45,998 nucleotides of DNA. Origin: an uncultured Devosia sp. GTDB taxonomy: Bacteria; Pseudomonadota; Alphaproteobacteria; Rhizobiales; Devosiaceae. The notes beneath the pieces were generated by a model. The model was given only the letters and a program-made list of their open reading frames with translations, searched no databases and was not told the origin of the DNA. Below, one piece after another: positions 18,359 to 28,028 of this stretch. The stretch lies in assembly GCF_946479885.1 (NCBI RefSeq), contig NZ_CAMLHM010000030.1, forward strand, positions 1-45,998. The letters are read 5' to 3'. The position numbers and the translations under genes are program-made. Position 1 is the stretch's first letter. Each line of letters begins with the position of its first letter.

Positions 18359-18562
18359 TCAAAAATCGCTCGTCAGGCCCTTGATCTCCCAATCGCCATA
18401 GCGGCCGGGCTCCAACCCACCGCGCCCACCCTGCTCCTTGGGCGCGAAGGCGCCCTTGGCGTCGATCTCGGCGCGGCGCGCCTTGGCTTCCGCCAGCGCC
18501 CGCTTGGCCGCTTCGCTGAGAGGCGGGCGCGGGGCTTCGTTCACAATTTCATCATCGCTCAT
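18359..18562 (-). CDS. DUF1674 protein, succinate dehydrogenase assembly factor 4-like
   Basis: The 67-residue protein ends in [27 protein letters not shown] sequence, the nearly invariant C-terminal block of DUF1674, shared with the mitochondrial SDH assembly factor SDHAF4/Sdh8. The N-terminal half is a charged, Ala-rich helix with [15 protein letters not shown]. By homology it may bind flavinylated SdhA during assembly of complex II; this has been shown for the eukaryotic protein and is inferred here. It is transcribed divergently from htpX, with 94 bp between the starts. Confidence 0.85.
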   Translation of the reverse strand: MSDDEIVNEAPRPPLSEAAKRALAEAKARRAEIDAKGAFAPKEQGGRGGLEPGRYGDWEIKGLTSDF

Positions 18563-18656
18563 GGCGTCGCCTGCATTACGATTTGGTCATGCCGCTTGCA
18601 TGGAACCTCTGACTACCCAACATAATTGCCAAGACAACAGAACCCAAGGTCTCCCC

Positions 18657-19640
18657 GTGTTCAATGCGTTTCGCACCACTGTGCTTTTGGCAGCGCTGAC
18701 CGCGCTGTTCATGGTCGTCGGCTACTTCATCGGCGGCACATCAGGCATGATGATTGCCTTCGCCTTCGCGCTGGTGACCAACCTCTTTGGCTACTGGAAC
18801 TCAGACAAGCTGGTGTTGCGCATGCAAAATGCCGTGCCGGTGGAACGCTCCCGCGTGCCCGAGCTCTACGACATGGTCGACATCCTCGCGCGCAAGGCCG
18901 GCATTCCGACGCCCGCGGTTTATGTCATCCAGTCCGATCAGCCCAACGCCTTCGCCACCGGCCGCAACCCGCAGAATGCCGCAGTCGCCGTATCGGCGGG
19001 CCTGCTCAAGCATCTTGAAACCCGCGAAGTCGCAGCCGTCATCGCCCACGAACTGGGCCACATCCGCAGCCGCGATACCCTCACCATGACCATCACCGCC
19101 ACCTTTGCCGGCGCCATTTCGGCGCTGGCCCAGTTCGGCCTGTTCTTCGGCGGCGGCAATAATCGCGACAATCCGCTCGGCGGCGTTGGCGCCCTGCTGA
19201 TGGTGTTCCTCGCCCCGGTCGCAGCCATGCTGGTGCAGATGGCTGTGAGTCGCACCCGCGAATATGAGGCCGACAAGGACGGCGCCGAGATTTCCGGCGA
19301 CCCGCTGGCTCTGGCTTCAGCGCTGCAGAAGATCGCGACTTTGGCCGGCCGTCAGGTCAATGTCGCGGCCGAGCGCAACCCGGCCATGGCCCATATGTAC
19401 ATCATCAATCCCCTGTCCGGGCAGCGCATGGACAACCTCTTTGCCACCCATCCGGACACCGGCAACCGTATCGAAGCCTTGCGCAAGCTTGCAGCTTCGA
19501 TGCAGGTGGACGATAAGGGCCGCAGGCCTCAGCCTCGCCCTGCGCCGGTTTCGACCGGTCGCGACATCGGCGGCGGCTGGCGCGTGCCGACCGTCGGACG
19601 GACCGACGAGGACGGCGGACAACGCGGTCCCTGGGGATAA
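18657..19640 (+). CDS. htpX: Membrane zinc metalloprotease HtpX
   Basis: The 327-residue protein has two N-terminal membrane helices (residues 6-23 and 30-47), the M48 zinc motif HELGH (H131, E132, H135), a second hydrophobic pair, and the downstream [19 protein letters not shown] segment whose Glu supplies the third ligand. A 40-residue Arg/Pro/Gly-rich tail follows, ending [17 protein letters not shown]. HtpX degrades damaged membrane proteins alongside FtsH. I chose GTG 18657 ([11 protein letters not shown]): AAGG lies upstream and it fits the family start, while longer in-frame starts run over the opposite-strand DUF1674 gene. rsmB follows after 9 nt. Confidence 0.94.
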   Translation: MFNAFRTTVLLAALTALFMVVGYFIGGTSGMMIAFAFALVTNLFGYWNSDKLVLRMQNAVPVERSRVPELYDMVDILARKAGIPTPAVYVIQSDQPNAFATGRNPQNAAVAVSAGLLKHLETREVAAVIAHELGHIRSRDTLTMTITATFAGAISALAQFGLFFGGGNNRDNPLGGVGALLMVFLAPVAAMLVQMAVSRTREYEADKDGAEISGDPLALASALQKIATLAGRQVNVAAERNPAMAHMYIINPLSGQRMDNLFATHPDTGNRIEALRKLAASMQVDDKGRRPQPRPAPVSTGRDIGGGWRVPTVGRTDEDGGQRGPWG

Positions 19641-19649
19641 AGAACAAGC

Positions 19650-20951
19650 GTGGCGCATAACAAACCTGATCCGGCGGGGCTCAAGCTCCGCCTCGTTGCC
19701 GCTCAGCGGCTCAAATCCGTACTTGGCGGCGACAACTTCGCGCCGCTGACTGCGGCCGAGCTGGCCGATGGCCGCGACCGGGCGCTGGCCAACCGGCTGA
19801 TCACCACGGCCCTGCGCCGCCAGGGCCAGCTCAATTTCATCATCCATGCGCTGCTCGACAAGGGCATGCCGGGCAAATCCGGCACCTTCGAAGCGGTGCT
19901 GCGCCTATCGCTGGCGCAGCTGGTCTTCCTGCCCGATCTGGGCGCCCATTCCGCCCTGTTCCTGGCTGTCGAGGCCGTCAAGCGTGACCCCAAGGCCCGC
20001 CATCTGAGTGGCCTGATCAACGCTGTCCTGCGCAATGCCCAGGCCAATTCTGCCAAGTTCGGCATGCTCAGCGATGACCTGCTGATCCCGGACACCTTCG
20101 GCGACACCTGGCTCGACGCCTATGGCGAGGAAGCCATCGATGCCTTTTCGACGGCCCTGCTGGCTGGCGCTCCGCTCGACCTGACCCTCAAGACCGATGA
20201 TGGCGACCTGATCGACCAGCTCGGCGCCGAAGCTGTCATGGCCGACACGGTGCGTATCGACCAGCGCGACCGGCCCGTCGAGGCCCTGCCCGGCTTTGCC
20301 GAGGGTCTCTGGTGGGTGCAGGACGCCGCGTCGGCCATTCCGGCCCGCCTGCTCGGCGCCAAGGCCGGCGGCCGCGTGCTCGATCTCTGCGCCGCGCCCG
20401 GCGGCAAGACCGCGCAACTGCTCAAGGCGGGCTACAAGGTGACCGCGCTCGACAGCGACGCTGTCAGGATGGAGCGCCTCAAGCAGAATCTCGCCCGGCT
20501 CGATTACGCCGCAGAAACCGTCGTGGCCGACGCTGGCACCTATGCGCCGACCGCGCTCTATGACGGCGTGCTGCTCGATGCGCCCTGCTCGGCGACCGGC
20601 ACTTTCCGCCGCCATCCCGAAGTGATCTGGCATCGCTCGGTGGGTGACGTCGCCGGCCGCGTACGGCTGCAGCGCGCGCTGCTCACCAATGCCTTCCGCT
20701 GCCTTGATGCATCGGGCGTGCTGATCTATTGCGTCTGCTCACTGGAGCCCGAAGAGGGCGAAGGCCAGGTGGCTTGGGCGCTCGACACCTTGCCGGGCCT
20801 CGAGCTGTGGCCGGTAACGGCGGCCGAGCTGCCGGGGTTGGAGAGCGCCGTGACCGACCGCGGTCTGGTGCGCACGCATCCGGGCATGAGCCCGGGTGGC
20901 CGCGATGGCGGCATGGACGGGTTTTTCGTGGCGCGCTTCCGCCGCCGCTGA
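19650..20951 (+). CDS. rsmB: 16S rRNA m5C methyltransferase, RsmB/Sun family
   Basis: The 433-residue protein has an N-terminal NusB-like RNA-binding domain (about residues 1-150) and a C-terminal SAM-dependent methyltransferase domain with LCAAPGGKTAQL (SAM binding), DAPCSATGT (motif IV Pro-Cys) and IYCVCSLEPEEGE (motif VI, catalytic Cys). RsmB makes m5C967 in 16S rRNA. GTG 19650 is the start that follows the htpX stop by 9 nt. Alphaproteobacteria often have more than one NOL1/NOP2/Sun paralogue, so the exact target is inferred from the NusB domain. Confidence 0.9.
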   Translation: MAHNKPDPAGLKLRLVAAQRLKSVLGGDNFAPLTAAELADGRDRALANRLITTALRRQGQLNFIIHALLDKGMPGKSGTFEAVLRLSLAQLVFLPDLGAHSALFLAVEAVKRDPKARHLSGLINAVLRNAQANSAKFGMLSDDLLIPDTFGDTWLDAYGEEAIDAFSTALLAGAPLDLTLKTDDGDLIDQLGAEAVMADTVRIDQRDRPVEALPGFAEGLWWVQDAASAIPARLLGAKAGGRVLDLCAAPGGKTAQLLKAGYKVTALDSDAVRMERLKQNLARLDYAAETVVADAGTYAPTALYDGVLLDAPCSATGTFRRHPEVIWHRSVGDVAGRVRLQRALLTNAFRCLDASGVLIYCVCSLEPEEGEGQVAWALDTLPGLELWPVTAAELPGLESAVTDRGLVRTHPGMSPGGRDGGMDGFFVARFRRR

Positions 20952-21042
20952 AAAAACAAAGTGATGGTGCCGTTGGGGAAGGGCGCCGAACGAGGAATGG
21001 GTCGTTGACGGGCACAAACGGGGCAACGCTGGCGGATGACGC

Positions 21043-22662
21043 ATGGCGGGAGCAGGCGCATTGATGGCGCTATCGCTGCCCCACTCGCTGCGCCGTTTTG
21101 CCCTCGGCTTTGCCGACACGGTGGTGACGCTGCCTATCCTGCGCTGGACCTGGCGGGGGCTGGCCGATGACGCCTTTGCCGGCGAGCTGCCCGAATTCCG
21201 TCCTGCCGACCGCGAAGCGGTGCGCGACATGATGGCCGGCCGCTATCTCCTGGCGTCCAAGCTCATCGAAACCGGCGGCGCCTCGCCCTTCAGCCTCGAT
21301 GTCGAGCATCTCGACTGGTGGCTGAACCTGCACGGCTTTTCCTGGCTGCGGCATTTCCACGACCTGCGCGACCCCGGCGAACGCCGCTTTGCCCGCATGC
21401 TGGTGCTCGACTGGATCGGGCGCGAAGGCCAGTTCCAGCACGATACGTGGGCCCCCGCGCTGACGGCGCAGCGCGTGCTCAACTGGCTGCGCCACCTGCC
21501 GCTGCTGCTCGATGGCGCAACGGCGCCCGAGGCCAAGACGGTGCAGCGCGTGCTGGGCGCGCAGATCCAGAGCCTCAAGGTGCGCGGGCCGCTCTCGAGC
21601 GATCCCTCCGACGCGCTGTTTGCCGCCATTGCCCTGCTCGGGGCCGAGCACTGCGAACAGGGCGACAAGACCGACGTGCCGGGCAAGCTGGAGCGGCTCA
21701 ACGCGATCCTCGCCAGCCAGCTCGACGACGATGGCCTGCACAAGTCGCGCAATCCACGGCTGCAGCTGCAGTTGCTGGTCGACCTGGTCAGCATTCGCCG
21801 CATTGCCGCAGCGGTGAAATCGGAAGCCGGCAATGAGCTGGGCGCCCAGATCGACCGCATGCATGAAAGCCTCGATGCCCTGACCCTGTCGAGCGGCGAA
21901 CCGGCCTATTTCAACGGCTGCGGACACCTGCCGCATGACGTGCTGATCGCCATCCAGGCCAATGGCCCCGGCCGCAAGCGACGCTCGATGCTGCTGGGCG
22001 GCTATGGCATCCTGCGCGACGGCGACGCGGTGGTGATCGCCGATTCCGGTCTGGTTCCGCCGGCTGGGTTGGCCGGGGACCTCCATGCCAGCCCGCTGGC
22101 CTTCGAATTTTCCCATGGCAGCGAACTGATCCTGGGCTCCTGCGGGCCGGCGCCGGCCGATTTGCCTGATAGCAAAGCCCTGTTCCGCCAGGGCGTGGCC
22201 CATTCCGGCCCCACCATCGACGCCGAAGACGCCCTCGGCAGCAGCAATCCGACCCTGCAGCTGGACAGTGCCGATCATTCGCTGACTTTGGCCTCCGATG
22301 GCTATGCCAAGCGCTTCGGCGTCACGCTGGAGCGGCACCTGACGCTGCTCTCGGGCGGCACCACCCTGGTGGGGCAGGATCGCATGGTGGCCAAGGGCAA
22401 TCCCTCGGGTCTGCTTGCCATCCGCTTTCACCTCGCCCCCGGCATCATGGTGCGCCGCAACAAGGGCGAGGGCATCGTGCGGCTGGTGCTGCCCAATGGC
22501 GCCGTCTGGAGCTTCCTCTGGGAAGGTGCGCATTTCCGCGAGGAAGAAAGCGTCCGCCAATCGGCCTATGTCGGCTTCCACAAGACGCGCCAGCTGGTGC
22601 TCGAAGCCGACGTGGCCGCCGATGCCGAAGTCGCCTGGATCTTCACGCTCGAGCAGGGGTGA
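21043..22662 (+). CDS. Heparinase II/III-family protein
   Basis: The 539-residue protein has an alpha-helical N-terminal toroid (about residues 1-290, with [13 protein letters not shown] and [19 protein letters not shown]) and a beta-rich C-terminal domain typical of heparinase II/III-like enzymes, with [11 protein letters not shown] at the junction and an [17 protein letters not shown] segment. There is no evident signal peptide, which is unusual for a polysaccharide lyase and suggests a cytoplasmic or non-classical role. In many Hyphomicrobiales such a gene lies between rsmB and purH, as here; its function is unknown. The start is uncertain: ATG 21043 or ATG 21064 (GGGAG 11 nt upstream). 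Confidence 0.85.
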   Translation: MAGAGALMALSLPHSLRRFALGFADTVVTLPILRWTWRGLADDAFAGELPEFRPADREAVRDMMAGRYLLASKLIETGGASPFSLDVEHLDWWLNLHGFSWLRHFHDLRDPGERRFARMLVLDWIGREGQFQHDTWAPALTAQRVLNWLRHLPLLLDGATAPEAKTVQRVLGAQIQSLKVRGPLSSDPSDALFAAIALLGAEHCEQGDKTDVPGKLERLNAILASQLDDDGLHKSRNPRLQLQLLVDLVSIRRIAAAVKSEAGNELGAQIDRMHESLDALTLSSGEPAYFNGCGHLPHDVLIAIQANGPGRKRRSMLLGGYGILRDGDAVVIADSGLVPPAGLAGDLHASPLAFEFSHGSELILGSCGPAPADLPDSKALFRQGVAHSGPTIDAEDALGSSNPTLQLDSADHSLTLASDGYAKRFGVTLERHLTLLSGGTTLVGQDRMVAKGNPSGLLAIRFHLAPGIMVRRNKGEGIVRLVLPNGAVWSFLWEGAHFREEESVRQSAYVGFHKTRQLVLEADVAADAEVAWIFTLEQG

Positions 22663-22701
22663 GCTTCAAAGTGCGCGCGGTGGTTCCGCAACCACTGCAC
22701 G

Positions 22702-22806
22702 GCACCTCCCCCTCGACGGGGGAGGTTGGGAGGGGGTGTCGTTTGGCCCAGATATATGGGCTAAACAACCCCCACCCTTGATCCCTCCCCGCAAGGGGGA
22801 GGGTGT
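22702..22806. repeat. GC-rich triple-hairpin element before purH
   Basis: Three hairpins lie in line: CCTCCCCC/GGGGGAGG (22706-22724), GCCCA/TGGGC around GATATA (22746-22761), and CCCTCCCC/GGGGAGGG around GCAA (about 22783-22803). The two outer ones are near inverse copies, and flanking runs GGGAGGGGGT and ACCCCCACCC also pair, so the whole can form a cruciform. Similar elements are dispersed in many alphaproteobacterial genomes from general knowledge; only one full copy is seen here. The rest of the 238-bp gap shows nothing specific. Confidence 0.7.
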
Positions 22807-22900
22807 CGACTGCAACATCGCGGACGGACATGGCCAGTTGGCACCACCCCCGCTTCGTGCTAGCGAGCGCGCAAATCACATCACAGGGCGAAAAATCCTC

Positions 22901-24487
22901 ATGGGCAAGACGGTCAAGGTCGGGCGGGCGCTGCTTTCGGTATTCGACAAATCTGGCATGGCCGACTTTGCCAAGGGACTGAGCGCAGCCGGTGTGGAAC
23001 TGGTCTCCACCGGCGGCACCCACAAGCTGATCAGCGATGCCGGCCTCCCGGTCCGCGAGATCGCCGACCTCACCGGCTTCCCCGAAATGATGGATGGGCG
23101 GGTCAAGACGCTGCATCCCAAGGTCCATGGCGGCTTGCTGGCGGTGCGCGACAAGGCCGACCACGCCGCTTCGATGGAAGAGCACCAGATCGGCGCCATC
23201 GACCTGGTGGCGGTCAACCTCTACCCCTTCGAAAAGACCGTCGCCTCCGGCGCCGGCTATGACGACATTATCGAGAATATCGATATTGGCGGCCCGGCCA
23301 TGGTGCGCTCCGCCGCCAAGAACCATGCTTACGTGACCGTGGTCGTCGATCCCGCCGACTATCCGGCCATCCTGGCTGCCATATCGGAAACCGGCGGCGT
23401 GCCCTTCGCGCTGCGCCAGCGGCTCGCCGCCAAGGCCTATGCCCGCACCGCGGCCTATGACAGCGCCATCTCCACCTGGTTCGCCAAGGCCATCGACTAT
23501 CCCGAAATTCCCTATCGCGGCTTTGCCGGTACGCTGCGCGAAGTCATGCGTTATGGCGAAAACCCCCATCAATGGGCCGGTTTCTATGCCAATGGCGATG
23601 ATCGCCGCGGCGTCGCCACCGCCACCCAGGTTCAGGGCAAGACGCTGAGCTACAACAATATCAACGACACCGACGCTGCCTTCGAGCTGGTCTCCGAATT
23701 CGACCCATCAGAAGTGGCCGCCGTTGCCATCATCAAGCACGCCAATCCCTGCGGCGTCGCCGTGGCCAGCGATCTCGTCACCGCCTACAAGGACGCGCTG
23801 CGCACCGATCCGGTCTCGGCCTTTGGCGGCATTGTCGCCACCAACCGCGAGATCGATGCCCAGACCGCAACCGAAATCGTCAAGGTCTTCACCGAGGTGA
23901 TCGTCGCCCCCTCCGCGACCCAGGAAGCCCAGGACATCATCGCCGCCAAGAAGAACCTGCGCCTGCTGCTGACCGGCGGCCTCGCCGATCCCAAGGCCGA
24001 TGGCCTCGTCGTCAAGTCGGTGGCCGGCGGCCTGCTCGTGCAGTCGCGCGATAACCGCAATGTCGACGATTGCGAGCTCAAGGTGGTGACCAAGCGCCAG
24101 CCAACCGCGGCCGAAATGGCCGACCTGCGCCTCGCCGCCAAGGTGGCCAAGCACGTCAAGTCCAACGCCATCGTCTATGTGAAGGCGGGCGCCACCGTCG
24201 GCATCGGCGCCGGCCAGATGAGCCGGGTGGATTCGGCGCTGACCGGCCACCGCAAGTCGATCGATGCCGCCAAGGCGGCCGGCATCGAGGGCGCCCTGGC
24301 GCAGGGTTCTGTGGTCGCTTCGGACGCCTTTTTCCCCTTCGCCGACGGCCTTGAAGCCCTGGTCGCCGCCGGCGCCACCGCGGTGATCCAGCCCGGTGGC
24401 TCGATGCGCGACGACGAGGTCATCGCTGCCGCCGACGCCGCCGGCATCGCCATGGTCATGACCGGCATGCGCCACTTCCGCCACTAG
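22901..24487 (+). CDS. purH: Bifunctional AICAR formyltransferase/IMP cyclohydrolase
   Basis: The 528-residue protein has the N-terminal MGS-like IMP cyclohydrolase domain ([43 protein letters not shown]) and the C-terminal AICAR transformylase domain with the catalytic Lys-His pair in [11 protein letters not shown] and the end [16 protein letters not shown]. It catalyses the last two steps of IMP synthesis. ATG 22901 is the family start; the frame is open far upstream into the heparinase gene, but that part is unrelated. A GC-rich hairpin at 24510-24541 lies just after the stop. Confidence 0.97.
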   Translation: MGKTVKVGRALLSVFDKSGMADFAKGLSAAGVELVSTGGTHKLISDAGLPVREIADLTGFPEMMDGRVKTLHPKVHGGLLAVRDKADHAASMEEHQIGAIDLVAVNLYPFEKTVASGAGYDDIIENIDIGGPAMVRSAAKNHAYVTVVVDPADYPAILAAISETGGVPFALRQRLAAKAYARTAAYDSAISTWFAKAIDYPEIPYRGFAGTLREVMRYGENPHQWAGFYANGDDRRGVATATQVQGKTLSYNNINDTDAAFELVSEFDPSEVAAVAIIKHANPCGVAVASDLVTAYKDALRTDPVSAFGGIVATNREIDAQTATEIVKVFTEVIVAPSATQEAQDIIAAKKNLRLLLTGGLADPKADGLVVKSVAGGLLVQSRDNRNVDDCELKVVTKRQPTAAEMADLRLAAKVAKHVKSNAIVYVKAGATVGIGAGQMSRVDSALTGHRKSIDAAKAAGIEGALAQGSVVASDAFFPFADGLEALVAAGATAVIQPGGSMRDDEVIAAADAAGIAMVMTGMRHFRH

Positions 24488-24509
24488 GAACGCGCTGGCG
24501 GCAGCGGTT

Positions 24510-24541
24510 CTGCCCTCCTCCCCTTGAGGGAGAGGGGGCAG
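24510..24541 (+). terminator. GC-rich hairpin after purH
   Basis: CTGCCC...CCC and GGG...GGGCAG form an imperfect stem around TTGA, 23 nt after the purH stop codon. It lacks a T-tract. In composition it resembles half of the triple-hairpin element upstream of purH and may be a relic of it. Confidence 0.4.
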
Positions 24542-24677
24542 ACTTCCAATGCCCCCAGCTCTCGCCAACGTTACCGCTGCACCTAGCGACCTGCTCACCA
24601 CGGGTAAGAGCTTCCTAAGACTGGCGTGGCAGATTGCCGGCGTCGTGGTGGTGCAGCCGCGGCCTCGAGGCCCATCC

Positions 24678-26018
24678 ATGCGGTTACCCATTCCCTCCGA
24701 CCTCAGTGCCCTGCTCCAGGCCGGGCTTTGGCGCTCGGTGGGCTCGCTCGGCATCAAGGTCGCCACCGCCGGCCTCACCTACATCACCTATGTCGTGCTC
24801 TCGCGCACCATGAGCCCCAGCGAATATGGCCGCTTCGCCTTTGGCCTGGCTTTGGCGACGGTTCTGGCCATCGCCGCCGGCATCGGCCAGCCGATGGCAG
24901 TCCTCCGCCTGTGGTCGCAGGAAACCGTGGCTGGGGATCACGACCGAGCCAACAGGGCCGTGCGCGCCGGCTCGACCCTGACAATTGCGGCCAGCCTGGT
25001 CATCGCCCTGCTGCTCTGCGTCGTGGCCTTTGTCACCGTGCAGGTGGTCAGCTTCGATCAGACCGCCAATCACGTCTATGGCGCGGCCTTCCTGGTGCTG
25101 CCCATGGCGCTGGCCGAGTATAATTCCTCTGCCCTGCGCGCCCAGGGGTCGCTGTGGACCGCCCTGGTGCCGCGCGACATTTTCTGGCGCCTGGCCTTGC
25201 CCGCCGCGGTACTCGGGCTTTTCGCCATGGGCATCGTGCTCAGCGGCGCCGATGCGCTGGTACTGTCGGCGGCGCTGCTGGCCGGCATGCTGGCTTTGCA
25301 GTTCTGGCAGGCCATGCGCTCCGGCTATGTCCTCGCCCCCGTGGCCCATGGCGTCGGTGCCTACTGGAAGGACTGGGGTGGCATCAGCCGCTGGCTGATG
25401 CTCGGTGCGCTGATCGAGACCTTCGCGCTCAATGCCGACGTGATCCTTGTCGGGTTGATGCTCGATCTCGAAAGCTCCGGCATCTATTTCAACGCCTTCC
25501 GCACCGCCGGGCTGATGACGCTTTTCACCTTCGCCATCGAACTGGTCATTGCCCCCATGGTGGCGCGGCATTTCCACGCCGGCGAAATGCGCCAGGCCCA
25601 GGCCATCACCGCCCTGGGCGCGGGCGCTGGCTTCGTGTTTTCGCTAGTCGTCTTTGCCGCTTTCGCGCTGGGTGGCGAATGGATCCTGAGCCTCTTCGGT
25701 CCGGCCTATGCCCAGGGCACGCTCGTGCTGGTGCTGCTGTCGCTGGGCCTGTTGTTCGACGCCGCCACCGGTCCATCCAAGATCGTCATGATGATGACCG
25801 GGCACGAGCGCGCTTATGTCGCCATTTTCGGGCTCATCATGGGTCTCGGCTTCCTCGTGCAGATCGCCGTGATCCCGGCCTTCGGCATCGTCGGCGCCGC
25901 CGCGGCCAATATGGGCGCACGGATCATTGCCCAGGTCGCCATTGCGCTCTGGTGCCGGTTCCGCATCGGGCTCGATACGAGCCTGCTGGGCATATTTATG
26001 CTCCGTCGCACCGGCTGA
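24678..26018 (+). CDS. Polysaccharide/oligosaccharide flippase (Wzx/MATE-like)
   Basis: The 446-residue integral membrane protein has about 12 hydrophobic helices and the N-terminal pattern of the polysaccharide-transporter (PST/MVF) superfamily: SVGSLGIKVATAGLTYITYVVLSRTMSPSEYGRFAFGLAL, where EYG after the second helix is typical of Wzx/RfbX proteins. It probably flips a lipid-linked saccharide across the inner membrane. No glycosyltransferase or polymerase genes are adjacent, so the substrate is unknown. I chose ATG 24678 (GAGG 8 nt upstream) over an upstream ATG at 24549 whose 43 extra residues are unlike the family. Confidence 0.85.
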   Translation: MRLPIPSDLSALLQAGLWRSVGSLGIKVATAGLTYITYVVLSRTMSPSEYGRFAFGLALATVLAIAAGIGQPMAVLRLWSQETVAGDHDRANRAVRAGSTLTIAASLVIALLLCVVAFVTVQVVSFDQTANHVYGAAFLVLPMALAEYNSSALRAQGSLWTALVPRDIFWRLALPAAVLGLFAMGIVLSGADALVLSAALLAGMLALQFWQAMRSGYVLAPVAHGVGAYWKDWGGISRWLMLGALIETFALNADVILVGLMLDLESSGIYFNAFRTAGLMTLFTFAIELVIAPMVARHFHAGEMRQAQAITALGAGAGFVFSLVVFAAFALGGEWILSLFGPAYAQGTLVLVLLSLGLLFDAATGPSKIVMMMTGHERAYVAIFGLIMGLGFLVQIAVIPAFGIVGAAAANMGARIIAQVAIALWCRFRIGLDTSLLGIFMLRRTG

Positions 26019-26022
26019 GACG

Positions 26023-26044
26023 AACCGTACCCACGAGTACGGTT
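26023..26044 (+). terminator. Possible hairpin terminator of the flippase gene
   Basis: AACCGTAC pairs with GTACGGTT (8 bp) around CCACGA, directly after the flippase stop. Only two T residues end the stem, so termination efficiency is doubtful. The remaining 64 bp must carry the leuC promoter; I see no leucine-rich leader peptide. Confidence 0.4.
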
Positions 26045-26108
26045 ATGCTTGACCACCAAGCCTTCCCGGCTTAGAACCACTCCAAACTTCCCCTGCCGGA
26101 ATAGAGCT

Positions 26109-27515
26109 ATGACCAAGGCCCGCACGCTTTACGACAAGATCTGGGACGACCATCTGGTCCAGAACAACGAGGACGGAACCTCGCTGCTCTATATCGACCG
26201 GCACCTGGTGCACGAAGTCACCAGCCCCCAGGCGTTCGAAGGCCTGCGCATGAACAACCGCAAGGTGCGCCACCCCGAGCGCACCCTGGCCGTGGTCGAC
26301 CACAACGTGCCCACCACCGACCGGTCTCTGCCCAATCCCGATCCGGAAAGCGCCATCCAGATCGCCGCGCTCGCCGAGAACACCAAGGATTTCGGCATCG
26401 AATATTTCGACCCCTTCGATAAACGTCAGGGCATCGTGCACATCGTTGGCCCCGAACAGGGCTTCACCCTGCCCGGCATGACCATCGTCTGCGGCGATAG
26501 CCACACCTCGACCCATGGCGCCTTCGGCGCGCTGGCCCACGGCATCGGCACGTCCGAGGTCGAGCATGTGCTCGCCACCCAGACGCTGATCCAGCAGAAG
26601 GCCAAGAACATGCTGGTGCGCGTGGACGGCAAGCTGCCGCCCCACGTGACGGCCAAGGACATCATCCTCGCCATCATCGGCGAGATCGGCACCGCCGGCG
26701 GCAACGGCCACGTCATAGAATTTGCCGGCGAGGCCATCGAGGCCCTGTCGATGGAAGGCCGCATGACGGTCTGCAACATGACCATCGAGGGCGGCGCTCG
26801 CGCCGGCCTGATCGCCCCCGACGAAAAGACCTTCGAATACGTCAAGGGCCGCAATCGCGCGCCCACGGGCAAGGCCTGGGACATGGCGCTCGACTATTGG
26901 AAGACGCTCAAGTCCGACGAAGGCGCGCATTACGACAAGGTCGTGATCCTCGACGCTGCCAAGCTGCCGCCCATCGTCTCCTGGGGCTCTTCGCCCGAGG
27001 ACGTGATCTCGGTAACCGGCGTCGTGCCGAACCCGGACGACATCGCCGACGAGAACAAGCGCGCCAGCAAGTGGCGGGCCCTCGACTATATGGGCCTCAA
27101 GCCCGGCACCAAGATCACCGATATTCCGGTCGAGCGCATCTTCATCGGCTCCTGCACCAATGGCCGTATCGAAGACCTGCGTGCCGCCGCCGCCGTCATC
27201 GGCGACCGCAAGGTGGCTGCGGGCGTCAATGCCATGGTTGTTCCGGGCTCGGGCCTGGTCAAGGATCAGGCTGAAGCCGAGGGGCTCCATACCGTGTTCC
27301 TCAATGCCGGCTTTGAGTGGCGGGAACCGGGCTGCTCGATGTGCCTGGCGATGAACCCGGACAAGCTCAAGCCGCAGGAACGCTGCGCTTCGACGTCCAA
27401 CCGCAATTTCGAGGGCCGCCAGGGCTTCAAGGGCCGCACCCATCTGGTGTCGCCCGCCATGGCCGCCGCCGCCGCAATTGCCGGCCATTTCGTCGACATC
27501 CGCGAGTGGCAGTAA
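26109..27515 (+). CDS. leuC: 3-isopropylmalate dehydratase large subunit
   Basis: The 468-residue protein is a LeuC with the start [39 protein letters not shown], and the [4Fe-4S] cysteines in SCTNGR and GCSMCLAMN. With LeuD it isomerises 2-isopropylmalate to 3-isopropylmalate in leucine synthesis. leuD is not adjacent. ATG 26109 gives the family start; a frame open from 26049 adds 20 unrelated residues. A small zincin gene overlaps its end by 10 nt. Confidence 0.96.
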   Translation: MTKARTLYDKIWDDHLVQNNEDGTSLLYIDRHLVHEVTSPQAFEGLRMNNRKVRHPERTLAVVDHNVPTTDRSLPNPDPESAIQIAALAENTKDFGIEYFDPFDKRQGIVHIVGPEQGFTLPGMTIVCGDSHTSTHGAFGALAHGIGTSEVEHVLATQTLIQQKAKNMLVRVDGKLPPHVTAKDIILAIIGEIGTAGGNGHVIEFAGEAIEALSMEGRMTVCNMTIEGGARAGLIAPDEKTFEYVKGRNRAPTGKAWDMALDYWKTLKSDEGAHYDKVVILDAAKLPPIVSWGSSPEDVISVTGVVPNPDDIADENKRASKWRALDYMGLKPGTKITDIPVERIFIGSCTNGRIEDLRAAAAVIGDRKVAAGVNAMVVPGSGLVKDQAEAEGLHTVFLNAGFEWREPGCSMCLAMNPDKLKPQERCASTSNRNFEGRQGFKGRTHLVSPAMAAAAAIAGHFVDIREWQ

Positions 27516-27934
27516 GCCCTGCCGATTGGGGGGCGCGTTTCGCGCCCACCCTCGACGACATCGAGGCCCTGGCCAGCCAGGCCCTCAAGGAACTCCCCGA
27601 GCCCTTCAAGGGTCTGGCCGCCGACGTCACCTGTTCGGTCGCCGAATTCGCCGAGGATGACGTGCTCGAAGGCTTCGGCATGGAGAGCCCGTTCGAACTG
27701 ATGGGCCTCTTCTCCGGCATTGGCATGACCGAGGACGGGGCCGTGCCACAGACCGGGCAATTGCCCAATACCGTCTACCTCTATCGCCGCGCCATTCTCG
27801 ACTACTGGGCCGAGAATGACGACAACACGCTGGGCGAGGTCGTCACTCACGTGCTGATCCACGAGCTGGGCCACCATTTCGGCTTCTCCGACGAGGATAT
27901 GGAAGCCATCGAGGCGGCCGCCGACACGGAATAG
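27506..27934 (+). CDS. Small metallopeptidase-family protein (minimal zincin, DUF1025-like)
   Basis: The 142-residue protein has [20 protein letters not shown], then ELPEPFKGL near residue 30, and the zinc motif HELGHH (H119, E120, H123) followed by FGFSDEDME. This is the layout of the small predicted zincin-fold family (often annotated metallopeptidase family protein), widespread in alphaproteobacteria and actinobacteria. No substrate is known. I place the start at GTG 27506, overlapping the leuC stop by 10 nt, because the conserved part begins a few residues later; no better start exists in frame after leuC. Confidence 0.85.
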   Translation: MAVSPADWGARFAPTLDDIEALASQALKELPEPFKGLAADVTCSVAEFAEDDVLEGFGMESPFELMGLFSGIGMTEDGAVPQTGQLPNTVYLYRRAILDYWAENDDNTLGEVVTHVLIHELGHHFGFSDEDMEAIEAAADTE

Positions 27935-28028
27935 ACGGCAGAACACCTGTAAAATCATGCGCTTCGCCAGCGGCCAAACCTTGCGTTAACGCGCCTTGCC
28001 TATGGTTGCAGCCCGAGGAGTGGACGCC

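Noticed and set aside
18438..18656. 73-residue N-terminal extension of HtpX
   Set aside because: It lies over the DUF1674 gene on the other strand and its Ala/Ser/Arg-rich sequence has no counterpart in HtpX; a GTG at 18657 fits the family start.
21070..22581. Minus-strand open frame of 503 codons opposite the heparinase-like gene
   Set aside because: Antisense shadow; Gln/His/Gly-rich without recognisable motifs.
22415..22900. N-terminal extension of purH making a 690-residue fusion
   Set aside because: The open frame runs out of phase through the heparinase gene and the GC-rich repeat; the family start [16 protein letters not shown] is at 22901.
26043..27488. Minus-strand open frame of 481 codons opposite leuC
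   Set aside because: Antisense shadow of a definite leuC.
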